Below, in pieces: positions 43,959 to 53,100 of a stretch of DNA of 64,000 nt. The notes under the pieces are model-generated. The model was not told the DNA's origin. It saw nothing but the letters and a program-made list of their open reading frames with translations, and searched no databases. This DNA comes from Granulicoccus phenolivorans DSM 17626 = NBRC 107789 = JCM 15570 (GTDB lineage Bacteria; Actinomycetota; Actinomycetes; Propionibacteriales; Propionibacteriaceae), in the NCBI RefSeq assembly GCF_000423085.1, contig NZ_AUHH01000007.1, positions 62,001 to 126,000 of the forward strand, read 5' to 3'. A program made the translations under genes and the position numbers. Each line of letters opens with the position of its first letter. Positions within the stretch are counted from its first letter, which is position 1.

Positions 43959-45350
43959 ATGGATTACTACAACCTCGTCGTGGTCGGAGCCGGAATGGGT
44001 GGCCTGGTCGCCGCCAATCGTGGCCTCGATCGCGGACTGTCGGTCTGTCTGGTGGAGGCCTCCGAGCGTCCCGGCGGCTCGATGAAATTCTCCGGCGGCA
44101 TCGTGTGGACCGCCAACGATCGCGACACCCTGCGCCGGATCGCTCCCGACGGTGACCCGGCGCTGCAGGCCGCCCTGGTCGAGGGGGTCGACGAACTGTG
44201 GAACTACCTCGAGGAGATCGGGGTCGAGCTGAAGCCGGAGGAGGACATCATCGGCGTCGGCCGTGGCCGCCGCTTCGCCGGAACCACCACCGGTATCCAG
44301 GAACCGGTCGCCCTGCACCTGTACCAGCGCTTCCTCAACGGCGGTGGCACCTATGTCGGCCGGACCCGGGTCGAGGACGTGCAGGTGGCCGACGGTTCGC
44401 TCACCATCACCGGTACCGGCGCCTGGGATGCGGCGTACGCGGTCCGCGCCGGCGGCCTGATCTTCGCCTCGGGTGGTTATCACGCCAGCAAGGAACTGGT
44501 CCAACAGCATGTCGGCGGTGACCTGTCCCGGATCGTCCTGCGCGGCAACGTGGAGAGTCGGGGCACCGCGCTCGAGATCGGGCAGCGGCTGGGGGCCGCG
44601 GTGACCGACCGGCTGGACACCTTCTACGGCCATTCGCTGGCCTATCCGATCCACTACGAGACCCCGATCAACTGGATCCGGGTCGGGCAGTACTACACCG
44701 ACCATTGCGTCATCGTCGGTTGGGACGGCCTGCGCTTCGTCGACGAGGGCTCCGGCGTCCTGGAAGAGGTCATGCCGCAGCACGCGGCGCGGCGCGCGGA
44801 TCCCCGCTATCTGGCGATCTTCGACGACCGGGTGTACCGGGAGCGGGTGCTGCGCCTCGGCGTCGCGCCGGGCACCGCCGGCGGGGGTGGCGACCATGAT
44901 TCGTTCCAGTTGGCCGCCGATCTGGGCGCCCGCACCGCCCGGGCCGACACCCTGGCCGAGCTGGTCGACCAGGTGGCCGACTGGGGCGTGGACCCCGCGA
45001 CGCTGACCCGGACCCTGGCGGAGTACAACACCGTCTGCCGTGACGGCGACCCGACGGTGGACCTGTCCCCGGCCCGGACCCGGTTCGCCGATCCGGTGGC
45101 CCAGGGGCCGTTCCGGGCGGTGGCGCTGATCCCGGGCATCACCTTCACCACCGGCGGACTCCGGGTGACCGGCGAGTTCCGGCTGCAGGATGCCGCCGGC
45201 GCGGCGGTGGCCGGGCCGGTGTACGCGGTGGGCGCGGACGCCGGCGGGGTGTACGCCCCGTACTATGCCGGGGGTCTGGCCTGGGCCGGGGTGGGTGGAC
45301 TGCGCGCCGCCGACGCGATCCACGCCGCCCTCGCCGCGACGCCGGCCTGA
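43959..45350 (+). CDS. FAD-dependent dehydrogenase (fumarate reductase/3-ketosteroid dehydrogenase-like)
   Basis: 463 residues. N-terminal dinucleotide-binding motif VVVGAGMGGLVAANRGLDRG with the GGSMKFSGG segment. The substrate-cap region lies in the middle, and a C-terminal FAD loop (GGVYAPYYAGGLAWAGVGG) closes the FAD_binding_2 fold. It oxidises or reduces C-C bonds in an unidentified organic acid or steroid-like substrate. No signal peptide. GAAAGG lies about 8 nt before ATG 43959. A hairpin terminator follows. Confidence 0.83.
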   Translation: MDYYNLVVVGAGMGGLVAANRGLDRGLSVCLVEASERPGGSMKFSGGIVWTANDRDTLRRIAPDGDPALQAALVEGVDELWNYLEEIGVELKPEEDIIGVGRGRRFAGTTTGIQEPVALHLYQRFLNGGGTYVGRTRVEDVQVADGSLTITGTGAWDAAYAVRAGGLIFASGGYHASKELVQQHVGGDLSRIVLRGNVESRGTALEIGQRLGAAVTDRLDTFYGHSLAYPIHYETPINWIRVGQYYTDHCVIVGWDGLRFVDEGSGVLEEVMPQHAARRADPRYLAIFDDRVYRERVLRLGVAPGTAGGGGDHDSFQLAADLGARTARADTLAELVDQVADWGVDPATLTRTLAEYNTVCRDGDPTVDLSPARTRFADPVAQGPFRAVALIPGITFTTGGLRVTGEFRLQDAAGAAVAGPVYAVGADAGGVYAPYYAGGLAWAGVGGLRAADAIHAALAATPA

Positions 45351-45363
45351 GCGACCCGCGGGT

Positions 45364-45391
45364 GCGGGCCGGCCCACGGTGGCCGGCCCGC
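45364..45391. terminator. Bidirectional hairpin between convergent genes
   Basis: GCGGGCCGGCC (45364-45374) pairs perfectly with GGCCGGCCCGC (45381-45391), loop cacggt, between the FAD dehydrogenase and FHA genes. Confidence 0.7.
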
Positions 45392-45434
45392 TCCCGTCAG
45401 TTGATTGCTCCGGGTCCGGGTCGATCGATCCGGG

Positions 45435-47120
45435 TCAGGGCTGATCGACCTTGATCCGGATGCCGTCGCCGAGGTCGAGGATGCAGCCGGGCTGGATCCG
45501 GACCGCCTCGCCGGGGGTCAGCCGCTCCGCCTCGTGCCGACCGGGCCACAACAGCGCGGTGCCGTTGGTCGAATGCAGATCGGTGACCGTCAGTTCCCAG
45601 CCCTCCGGCGCGATCTGGAGGTGGGTCCGGGAGATGTCGTTGCTGGGGCTGGGCACGGTCAGCAGCTTCGGCAACTGCTCGCGGCCGACCCGGTTCGCCG
45701 CCGGGGAGCGTCCGATCAGCACCGGCCGATCCACTTCGACCTCGCCGCCGGAACTGGGCCGCAGCACGGCCAGCACCGGTCGCGGTACCGGATGCGGCTG
45801 CCCGCCGGTCGGGTTGCCGCACACCCGGCAGCGCTGGTTCTCCGGTGGGTTGGGGTGGCCGAGGCTGCACTCGACCGCGAGGACCATGCCCTCCTCCAAC
45901 TGCTGCGGTCCGGGGCCCTGCGCACCGGGTCCCTGGGGTGCCGGACCCGGCTGGCCGGGACCCTGCGGACGCTCCGGAGCCGCCCACTGCTGATGCTGCG
46001 GCGGCGGCGCATCCGCCTGCCGCTGCGGGGTGTACGCGGGGCTGAACCCCGCACCGTAGCCGGGACCGCCCTGCTCGCCGTACCCGCGCTGGGGCTGGCT
46101 CTGCGCGCCCGCGGCGGGGCTGAAGCCGAACGGATCGGGCCGGCCCTGCGGCCCACCCTGCTGCCCCGGACCCTGCGGCCCACCCGGCTGACCCGGACCC
46201 TGCGGCCCACCCGGGCCCCCGAACGGGAGGGGAGCGGGGCCGGCCGGGCCCCCGGGGATCGGCCCGCCCGCCGCGGCGGCCCCGACCGGGGCCGGCGGGC
46301 CGGGATAGGGCGGGATCGCTCCGGCGCCGGGGACGTCGGCCTCCTCTGCGTGCGCCTCGGCCGCGTACCGGTCGGCGGGGCGTTCGGCGGGCCGGCCCGC
46401 CGCGGGGAAAGCGAACGGGTTCGCGTCGGGGGCCGCCGGCTCGGGTCGGCCCTGGGCCGGCCGATCGTACTGGGTGTCGAGATCCTCGATCGCCATCGGC
46501 TCGGTCTCCCCGAGGCCTTCGGCCCCGGCCCCGGCAACCCCGGCCCGGACAGCCCCGGCCTGCCCAGACCCGGCCTGCCCAGCCCCGGCGTGGGCGGCAC
46601 CGGCGTCCTGGGGGCTGCGGATCACCGCGGCATCGGTGGCATCGAGATCGATCACCGAGGCCGCGACCCCGCCGACCACCAGCGGCAGTTGCAGCACCCG
46701 GTCCATCTCGACGGTTTCCATTTCCACCCGGACCCGGCGCACATCGCCCAGTCCGACCTCGTTCCAGGTGAGGTAGCCCGCCCCGTCGGCGATCACCTCG
46801 GAGGTGTCCAGGTTGCGTACCTGCAACTGGCCGCGGACCAGCGACCGCATCTGGTTCCCGGCCCAGAAGAAGGCCGCGAAATCAGGCATCATGTCGAGCC
46901 GGTACTGGGCCAGCTGTTCGACCAGGTTCTCCAGGGAATCCGCCCCCACCAGGGTTTCCCAGATCTGGTTGAGCTTCGCCGAGGCCTTCGGCGGCGCGGG
47001 CTGCAGGATCACCAGCGACGTCGGCCCGGACAGGACCACCCACCGTCCGGGCGCATACACCGCGCGCCATTTCCCGGTCGTCCTCATCCCGGCGGGGTTC
47101 TCCCCGGCTGTGTTCACCAT
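45435..47120 (-). CDS. Large FHA-domain protein with zinc-ribbon-like motif
   Basis: 561 residues. A well-conserved-looking N-terminal globular domain (about 1-180) is of no recognised family. A long Pro/Gly/Gln-rich disordered centre (about 185-430) follows, then a C-x3-H-x-NPP-x4-C-x2-C zinc-ribbon-like motif (VECSLGHPNPPENQRCRVCG) and a C-terminal FHA domain (LIGRSPAANRVGR, SNDISRTHLQI, HSTNGT). Operon with the PP2C phosphatase, 5 nt upstream. ATG 47120 is chosen over TTG 47129 because GGGAG lies 9 nt upstream and the TTG overlaps the phosphatase stop. Confidence 0.8.
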   Translation of the reverse strand: MVNTAGENPAGMRTTGKWRAVYAPGRWVVLSGPTSLVILQPAPPKASAKLNQIWETLVGADSLENLVEQLAQYRLDMMPDFAAFFWAGNQMRSLVRGQLQVRNLDTSEVIADGAGYLTWNEVGLGDVRRVRVEMETVEMDRVLQLPLVVGGVAASVIDLDATDAAVIRSPQDAGAAHAGAGQAGSGQAGAVRAGVAGAGAEGLGETEPMAIEDLDTQYDRPAQGRPEPAAPDANPFAFPAAGRPAERPADRYAAEAHAEEADVPGAGAIPPYPGPPAPVGAAAAGGPIPGGPAGPAPLPFGGPGGPQGPGQPGGPQGPGQQGGPQGRPDPFGFSPAAGAQSQPQRGYGEQGGPGYGAGFSPAYTPQRQADAPPPQHQQWAAPERPQGPGQPGPAPQGPGAQGPGPQQLEEGMVLAVECSLGHPNPPENQRCRVCGNPTGGQPHPVPRPVLAVLRPSSGGEVEVDRPVLIGRSPAANRVGREQLPKLLTVPSPSNDISRTHLQIAPEGWELTVTDLHSTNGTALLWPGRHEAERLTPGEAVRIQPGCILDLGDGIRIKVDQP

Positions 47121-47125
47121 TGTCG

Positions 47126-47929
47126 TCAACTCCCGTTCTCGGAGATCGCCACGGTCAGTTCCTCGATGCCGCCCACCCGGGCCCGGGTGAGGTCGGTGTC
47201 CTCGGTGAGACTTCCGACGTCGACCACGATCACTGACACATTGTCACGCGCGCCCAGCCTCAGGGCCAGCGCAAGGCACTTGTCCACAGCCTCGATCGGA
47301 TCCGGGGTGCCCCGCAGGATTTCCTCCACCCGGGGCAGCGGAGTCTCCCGCAGCAGGCCGTCGGAGCACAGCAGCAGCCGGTCCCCGGTCACCATCGGAA
47401 CCAGCCAGAAATCCGGGTCGAAGGGCTCCTCGGCCCCGACCGCCCGGGTCACCACGTTGCGATCGGGATGTTTGCGGGCCTGCTCGGGGGTGAGCTGGCC
47501 GGCATCGACCATCTCCTGGACCAGCGAGTGGTCCACGCTCACCTGGGTGAGTTCCCAGGGTTCCCCGCTGAGCCGGTACACCCGGGAATCGCCCACGTTG
47601 AAGATCATCCAGTACGCCTGGTCCCCCACCGACAGGCCGACCGCGCCGCAGGCGGTCGAGGCGGCCTCGTGCCCGTCCTGCATCTGGGCCCGGCGTACGG
47701 CCAGGTGGCACTCCTCCAGCGTGGCGACCACCTGGTCGGGGGTGAGCGGCGCGGTCAGCGCCAGTTCGGCGAACCGATCGGTGATCAGCCGACTCGCCAC
47801 CTGCCCGCCCACCGAGCCGGACACCCCGTCGGCCACCACGAAGACCGGCGAGAGTGCCAGCACTGCGTCCTCGTTGGCGCTCTTGACCGCTCCGCGGTGG
47901 GTCAGTGCTCCGTACGTCAGGATGTCCAC
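47126..47929 (-). CDS. PP2C-family protein phosphatase
   Basis: 267 residues, SpoIIE/PP2C (PPM) fold. Metal-binding aspartates lie in KSANEDAV, VVADGVSGSVGG, CSDGLLRE and ARDNVSVIVVDV. The usual ADGMGG loop is changed to ADGVSGSVGG. It dephosphorylates Ser/Thr phosphoproteins, plausibly opposing a kinase whose marks the FHA proteins bind. ATG 47929 is 12 nt after a TAGGGT box. Divergent from DUF6049. Confidence 0.87.
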   Translation of the reverse strand: MDILTYGALTHRGAVKSANEDAVLALSPVFVVADGVSGSVGGQVASRLITDRFAELALTAPLTPDQVVATLEECHLAVRRAQMQDGHEAASTACGAVGLSVGDQAYWMIFNVGDSRVYRLSGEPWELTQVSVDHSLVQEMVDAGQLTPEQARKHPDRNVVTRAVGAEEPFDPDFWLVPMVTGDRLLLCSDGLLRETPLPRVEEILRGTPDPIEAVDKCLALALRLGARDNVSVIVVDVGSLTEDTDLTRARVGGIEELTVAISENGS

Positions 47930-47971
47930 GCGGTCACCCTAATGCTCGAGGGCTTGACGCGCGCCCTTCTT

Positions 47972-47983
47972 CCTGGCGCCAGG
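47972..47983. promoter_or_regulatory. 12-bp palindrome in divergent PP2C/DUF6049 region
   Basis: CCTGGCGCCAGG is a perfect palindrome in the divergent gap and could bind a regulator of either gene. No matching family motif is recognised. Confidence 0.35.
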
Positions 47984-48082
47984 GCCAGGTCACCTGCACC
48001 ACTACTTCAGCCTCGGGCGGTGTTCGGGCCCCCTTGCGGCCACCCTCCACCGCTGAAGCCGTAGTTTCAGAGGTCCCCCAAC

Positions 48083-48088
48083 TACACT
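48083..48088 (+). promoter_or_regulatory. -10 box for leaderless DUF6049 mRNA
   Basis: TACACT ends 7 nt before the GTG at 48096. Confidence 0.55.
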
Positions 48089-48095
48089 GACCGCC

Positions 48096-50165
48096 GTGAG
48101 CCGAGTTCGTCGTGGCAGCACCCGCCTGGTGCTGATCGTGTTGCTGGCTCTGCTGACCCTGGCGCCGCTGCTGGGCGGCCCCGACGGGGCCGTCCCGATG
48201 CCGGCCGCGTACGCCGCCGACACCACCCAGCAGGTCGGCCTGACCTTCACCGAACTCTCCCCCGCGCTCCCCGGGCCCGACGGGACCCTGACGCTGCGCG
48301 GCACCGCGACGAACAACACCGATCAGCCGGTCACCGATCTGCAGGTGCTCTTCTGGCGTGATCGGACACCCCTGAACACGCGCGCCGACCTGGCCTCGGC
48401 GCTGGCCAGCGACGCCGGTACGCCGCTGGGCCGCCGGATGACCTCCGACGGCGCCTTCCAGACCCTGACCAACGAGCAACACCCCGAACTCGCCCCTGGG
48501 GAGAGCCTCCCGTTCGAGGTGCGGGTCAAGGTCGCCGACCTGGGTCTGGGGGTCGGGAACTACCTGATCGGCGCGCATGCCCTGGGGCAGGTCGGCCGCG
48601 GCGGGAACCAGACCCTGGGCCGGGGCCGGACCCTGGTCACCGTGCCGGCGCGCACCGTCACCCCGGCGACGGTGACCGCTCCCACGATCGCGATCCTGAG
48701 CAGTCCCCCCTCGATGATCCGGGAGGGCGTGTTCAGCGACGACCACCTGTCCGACGACCTGAGCGAGGGCAATCGCCTGCACCAGCTCATCCGGATCGCC
48801 CAGCGCAGCGATGTCTCCTGGGCGATCGACCCGAACCTGATCCGGGAACTGACGATAATGAGCGACGGCTATCAGGTGCAGACCCCCGACGGCCTGCAGG
48901 AGGGAGCCGGCGCCGATCAGGCCCGGGCGTACCTGACCCAGCTGGCGAACCTGCCCAAGGATCGCGGCTACCGGCTCCTCGCGGCGGTTCCGGACCTGAA
49001 CACCCTGGCCGACCAGCCCGATCAGTCGCTGCTCACCCAATCGCTGGCCGCCACCTCGGAGTTCACCGAGTACAACGGGTTGCCGTTGCTCGCCTACCAA
49101 CCCGGCGGAGCGCTGTCGAACGACACGATCCCGCTACTGGAACGCATTCGGCCGGCGGCGATCCTGGCCTCCACCACCGTCGGGGACCAGTCCGTGATCG
49201 GTTCCCTCGCCGGCGCGCCGGTGATCGGTTACGACGCCGACCTGCTGTCCGGCGGCCCGGGCCCGCAGCCGGCCGGGACGGTGGTACAGCGGACGCAGCG
49301 GTTGCTCGCCGAGGGGTACCTCACCGCCACCCTGGACCCGAAACCGACCCAGGTGCGGGTGCTCACCTCCGCGGAGGATGCCCGCGCCGAGGTGGCGGCC
49401 CAGGCCCCCTGGACCCGCTCCCAGCCGCTGCAGACCCTGGTGCGCGAACGCCCTCCGAGCGGCGGTACCACCCAGTTCGAGTACACCGCCGCCGACGCCG
49501 CCGCGCAGTTGAATCCGATTCAGCTCGGCCGGATCTCGACGCTCAACGAGCAGTACGCCGCGTACCTGCAGGTGATGGTCGACCCGAGCGAGTTGCAATC
49601 GGTGGTCGCCCGGTCGCTGCTGCGGGCGCACAGCGCGTGGTGGCGGGGCAACCCCACGGGTTTCGCCGGCTATCTCGACCCGCAGACCGAGTTTCTGGAC
49701 GGGCTGATCCGCGGGTCGGAGGTCTCGGTGTCCTCGCAGCCGTCGGTGATCATGTCGGGGCAGACCGGCTCCTTCCCGGTGACGGTGACCAATCGGTTGG
49801 ACCGTGACGTCCAGGTGTCCCTGGTCTTCGACTCCGACGCCCCGCAGCGGCTGCGGATCGACACGGTGACCGATGTGATCGTGCCCAGTGGCCAGTCGGT
49901 CACCGTCCCGATCCAGCCGCGCGCCAGCGTGAACGGGCCGGTGCAGGTCACCGCCCAGGTGTCCACCCCGGGCGGGATCCGCCTGGGTCATCCGATCCGG
50001 CTCACCGTCGAGGCGACCAACTTCGGCCAGATCGGCTGGATCATCGTCATCGCGTCAGGACTCGTGCTCCTGGCCGCCACAGCGTTACGGATTCGGCAGG
50101 TTACCCGTGAGAGACTTGCCGGAGCCCAGCCGAACGACCAACCCGGGGGAGGTAATCGGGAGTGA
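48096..50165 (+). CDS. DUF6049 family secreted/membrane glycoprotein-like protein
   Basis: 689 residues. Signal peptide at about 1-41 (RLVLIVLLALLTLAPLLG...AYA-AD). A large extracytoplasmic part has beta-rich domains at each end (LRGTATNNTDQPVTDLQVLFWRD; FPVTVTNRLDRDVQVSLVF). A C-terminal TM helix (WIIVIASGLVLLAATALRI) and a basic tail follow. This is the protein found immediately before murJ in actinobacteria (Rv3909-like); function unknown but presumably linked to cell-envelope assembly. Start GTG 48096. Its stop overlaps the murJ GTG (GTGA). Confidence 0.85.
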   Translation: MSRVRRGSTRLVLIVLLALLTLAPLLGGPDGAVPMPAAYAADTTQQVGLTFTELSPALPGPDGTLTLRGTATNNTDQPVTDLQVLFWRDRTPLNTRADLASALASDAGTPLGRRMTSDGAFQTLTNEQHPELAPGESLPFEVRVKVADLGLGVGNYLIGAHALGQVGRGGNQTLGRGRTLVTVPARTVTPATVTAPTIAILSSPPSMIREGVFSDDHLSDDLSEGNRLHQLIRIAQRSDVSWAIDPNLIRELTIMSDGYQVQTPDGLQEGAGADQARAYLTQLANLPKDRGYRLLAAVPDLNTLADQPDQSLLTQSLAATSEFTEYNGLPLLAYQPGGALSNDTIPLLERIRPAAILASTTVGDQSVIGSLAGAPVIGYDADLLSGGPGPQPAGTVVQRTQRLLAEGYLTATLDPKPTQVRVLTSAEDARAEVAAQAPWTRSQPLQTLVRERPPSGGTTQFEYTAADAAAQLNPIQLGRISTLNEQYAAYLQVMVDPSELQSVVARSLLRAHSAWWRGNPTGFAGYLDPQTEFLDGLIRGSEVSVSSQPSVIMSGQTGSFPVTVTNRLDRDVQVSLVFDSDAPQRLRIDTVTDVIVPSGQSVTVPIQPRASVNGPVQVTAQVSTPGGIRLGHPIRLTVEATNFGQIGWIIVIASGLVLLAATALRIRQVTRERLAGAQPNDQPGGGNRE

Positions 50166-53100
50166 CCGATCCACACGGCGAGATCACCACCGATCCAGCA
50201 CAGGCCAGGTGGCGAGGCACGCCTCCCGCCGGCCGGGATGACCTCCCCGACACGGTGCCTCTCTCGACCTCGGACCAGCCCACGCAGCGCGACCGCCGGG
50301 CGCCCGACTCGTGGGCCCCGGCCGACAGCCCGGACGAGCCCGAGGCGGTACGCACCCGGCCGCTGCCGACGCCACCGCTGACCCGGCAACAGGGCACTGC
50401 CCCGGTCAACGCCGACGCCGAAACCGCGGCACTGCCGGTGGTCGCCGACGACGCGACCGCGCCCCTGCCCTCCGGCGGGACCGGGCAGGCGCCGCACGGC
50501 GGGACGGGGAACGGGCCGGTGTCCGCAGCGGACGCGGAGACCACCGTCCTGCCGGTGGTCGATCCGGTGTCGGCGGGTTCGGCTCCCGAGGCGCCGGATC
50601 GGTCGATGTCGCCGCGCTCGGACGGCGACCGCCCCGACCCCGACTCCCCCGCCGACGGCCCTGACTCCCCCGGCTCCGACTCGGCCGACTCGGCCGACTC
50701 GCCCGGGCCCGACTCGGGCACTGCCGACCGCGACGGCGGGCGGGCCGCGACCTCGCGCCTGCTCTCGGCCGGGGCGCTGATGGCAGCCGGCACCATGGTC
50801 TCGCGCATCCTCGGCTTCGTCCGGGTCGCGCTGTTGGCGTTCGTGCTCGGCAACGGCACCCGCCAGGCCGACATGTTCAACATCGCCACCACGATCCCGA
50901 CCAGCCTGTACATCCTGTTCGCCGGTGGTGCGCTGAACACGGTCCTGGTGCCGCAGCTGGTCCGCGCGGCCAAGAACGACGCCGACGGGGGTGAGGCGTA
51001 CACCAACCGGATCATCACCGCCTTCAGCCTGCTGATCGGCGCGGTCACGCTGATCCTGACCGTCGGCGCCCCGGTGGTCACCACGATCTATTCCGCCGAC
51101 GCCTGGCGGGCGCCCGAGCTGGCCGAACACTGGAAGTCGATGGTGTTCCTGGCGTACCTGTGTATGCCGCAGGTGTTCTTCTACGGCGTGTTCTTCCTGC
51201 TGGGTCAGGTGCTGAACGCCCGCGACCACTTCGGCCCGATGATGTGGGCCCCGATCGCGAACAACATCATCCAGTTGCTGGTGCTGGGCCTCTATCTGGG
51301 GATCTGGGGCACCTCCGACGGCGCGTCCCCGTTCACCGGACCCCAGGCCGGCCTGCTCGGTGGCGGCGCCACCTTCGGCATCATCGTGCAGTCGGCGGTG
51401 ATGGTGATCTGGCTGCGCAAGATCGGCTATCGGTACCGTCCCCGGTTCGACCTGAAGGGTCAGGGGCTGGGCCACACCTTCCATCTGGCCAAGTGGACCC
51501 TGGGCTTCGTCGCGGTCAACCAGCTGGTGCTGGTCGTGGTCGACCGGTTGGCGACCTCGGCGACCGCGGGCGGGTCGGGGGCCGGTCTCACGGTCTACAA
51601 CAACGCCTACCTGATGTTCGTCCTGCCGCACTCGCTGATCACGGTGTCCCTGGCCACCGCGATGCTGCCCTCGGCCTCCCGGCTGGCCGCCAACGGGGAT
51701 CTGGCCGGCGTACGCGAGGAGACCCTACGGACCATCCGGTTGGCCACCTCCCTGGTCCTGCCCGCTGCGGTCGCCTTCCTCGCCCTGGCCCATCCGGTGG
51801 TCCGGCTGCTGTTCGGTCACGGCGCCGGGGCGGAGGACGCGGCGTACGTGGGCTGGACGCTGATGGCGTTCGCGATCGGCCTGGTCCCGTTCACCGTGCA
51901 ATACATCTGTCTGCGGGCCTTCTACGCCCTGGAGGACACCCGCTCGACCTTCTTCATCCAGATCGCGATCGGCGCGGTGAACGTGATCGCCGGGGTGGGG
52001 ATCGTGTACGCCGTGGGCGACCCCGCCTGGGTGGCACCGAGCCTGGCCCTGGCGTACTCCCTGTCCTATGTGGTGGGCCTGGCCATCTCCTTCCACCAGT
52101 TGAGCCGCAAGCTGCCGGACCTGCGCTTCGCCGTGGTCGCCAAGCATCTGCTGCGGGTGTTCCTGGCGGTGGCCCCGGCCGGGCTGCTCGCCTGGGGGAT
52201 CACCACGCTGCTGGCCAGCGACTCGGTGCTGATCGAGGCGGCCGTGCTGCTGCTGGCCGCGGTGGTCGCCCTGGTGGTCTTCTTCGCGCTGGCCCGCCTG
52301 ATCCGGATCACCGAGGTCACCAGCATGCTCGACGCGGTCCTGCGCCGGGTCCGCCGCCGCGGTGGCGGTTCGGGCGGTTCGGGTGATTCGGGTGATTCGG
52401 GCGGTTCGGGCGGACCCGAGGGGCCGCCGGGACCGGACGGGGACGACCCCGGGACCGGCCCCGCCGCCGATCCCGATGCCGAGGCCGAGACCCGCGCCCT
52501 CAGCACCGCCGCGACCGAACTCGGATCAGGGCAATCGGCCGCCGCTCCGGGACTCCCGGAGGCCGACTCGGGCACCCTGCCCCTGCCGCGCGACACCGGC
52601 GCGGATGGCACCGACGAGTACGCCGGGAACCCGGCCGGGGAGGACACCCTGGATCCGGGACCGCCGACCGATCCGGGCCCCAGCCCGGCGTACCCCGTGG
52701 CCCCGGCGGCGACCCCGCAGCCGCGCTACGCTATGCCGATGTACGCCGATCGCCCCGCGAGTGCCGCGTCGGCGGGTGAGGATCCCGACACCGAGGAGAC
52801 GAATCCGCTGGAGGTCGGCGACGCGGCCGACGAGGACTTCCACCCGATCGGCGGCCGGGTCGGCGACACCCTCGGCAATCGGTACCAACTGCAGGAACTG
52901 CTGGTCCGCCGGCCCACCAGCGAGACCTGGCGGGCGCTGGACGACATCTTGTCCCGGTCGGTGCTGATCCACCGGCTGGCGCCCGAGGATCCCAACAACC
53001 CGCTGATCATGAACGCCGCGCGCCGGGCAGCCGCCGCGACCGACGCCCGGTTCCTGCGCGTGCTCGACGTGATCGAGGAGGACCCCGCCGGTCCGTTCGT

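Noticed and set aside
52370-52425. Short tandem repeat in murJ as a possible mobile or regulatory repeat
   Set aside because: It is an in-frame 9-bp Gly-Ser-Asp coding repeat in a disordered linker, common in GC-rich genes.
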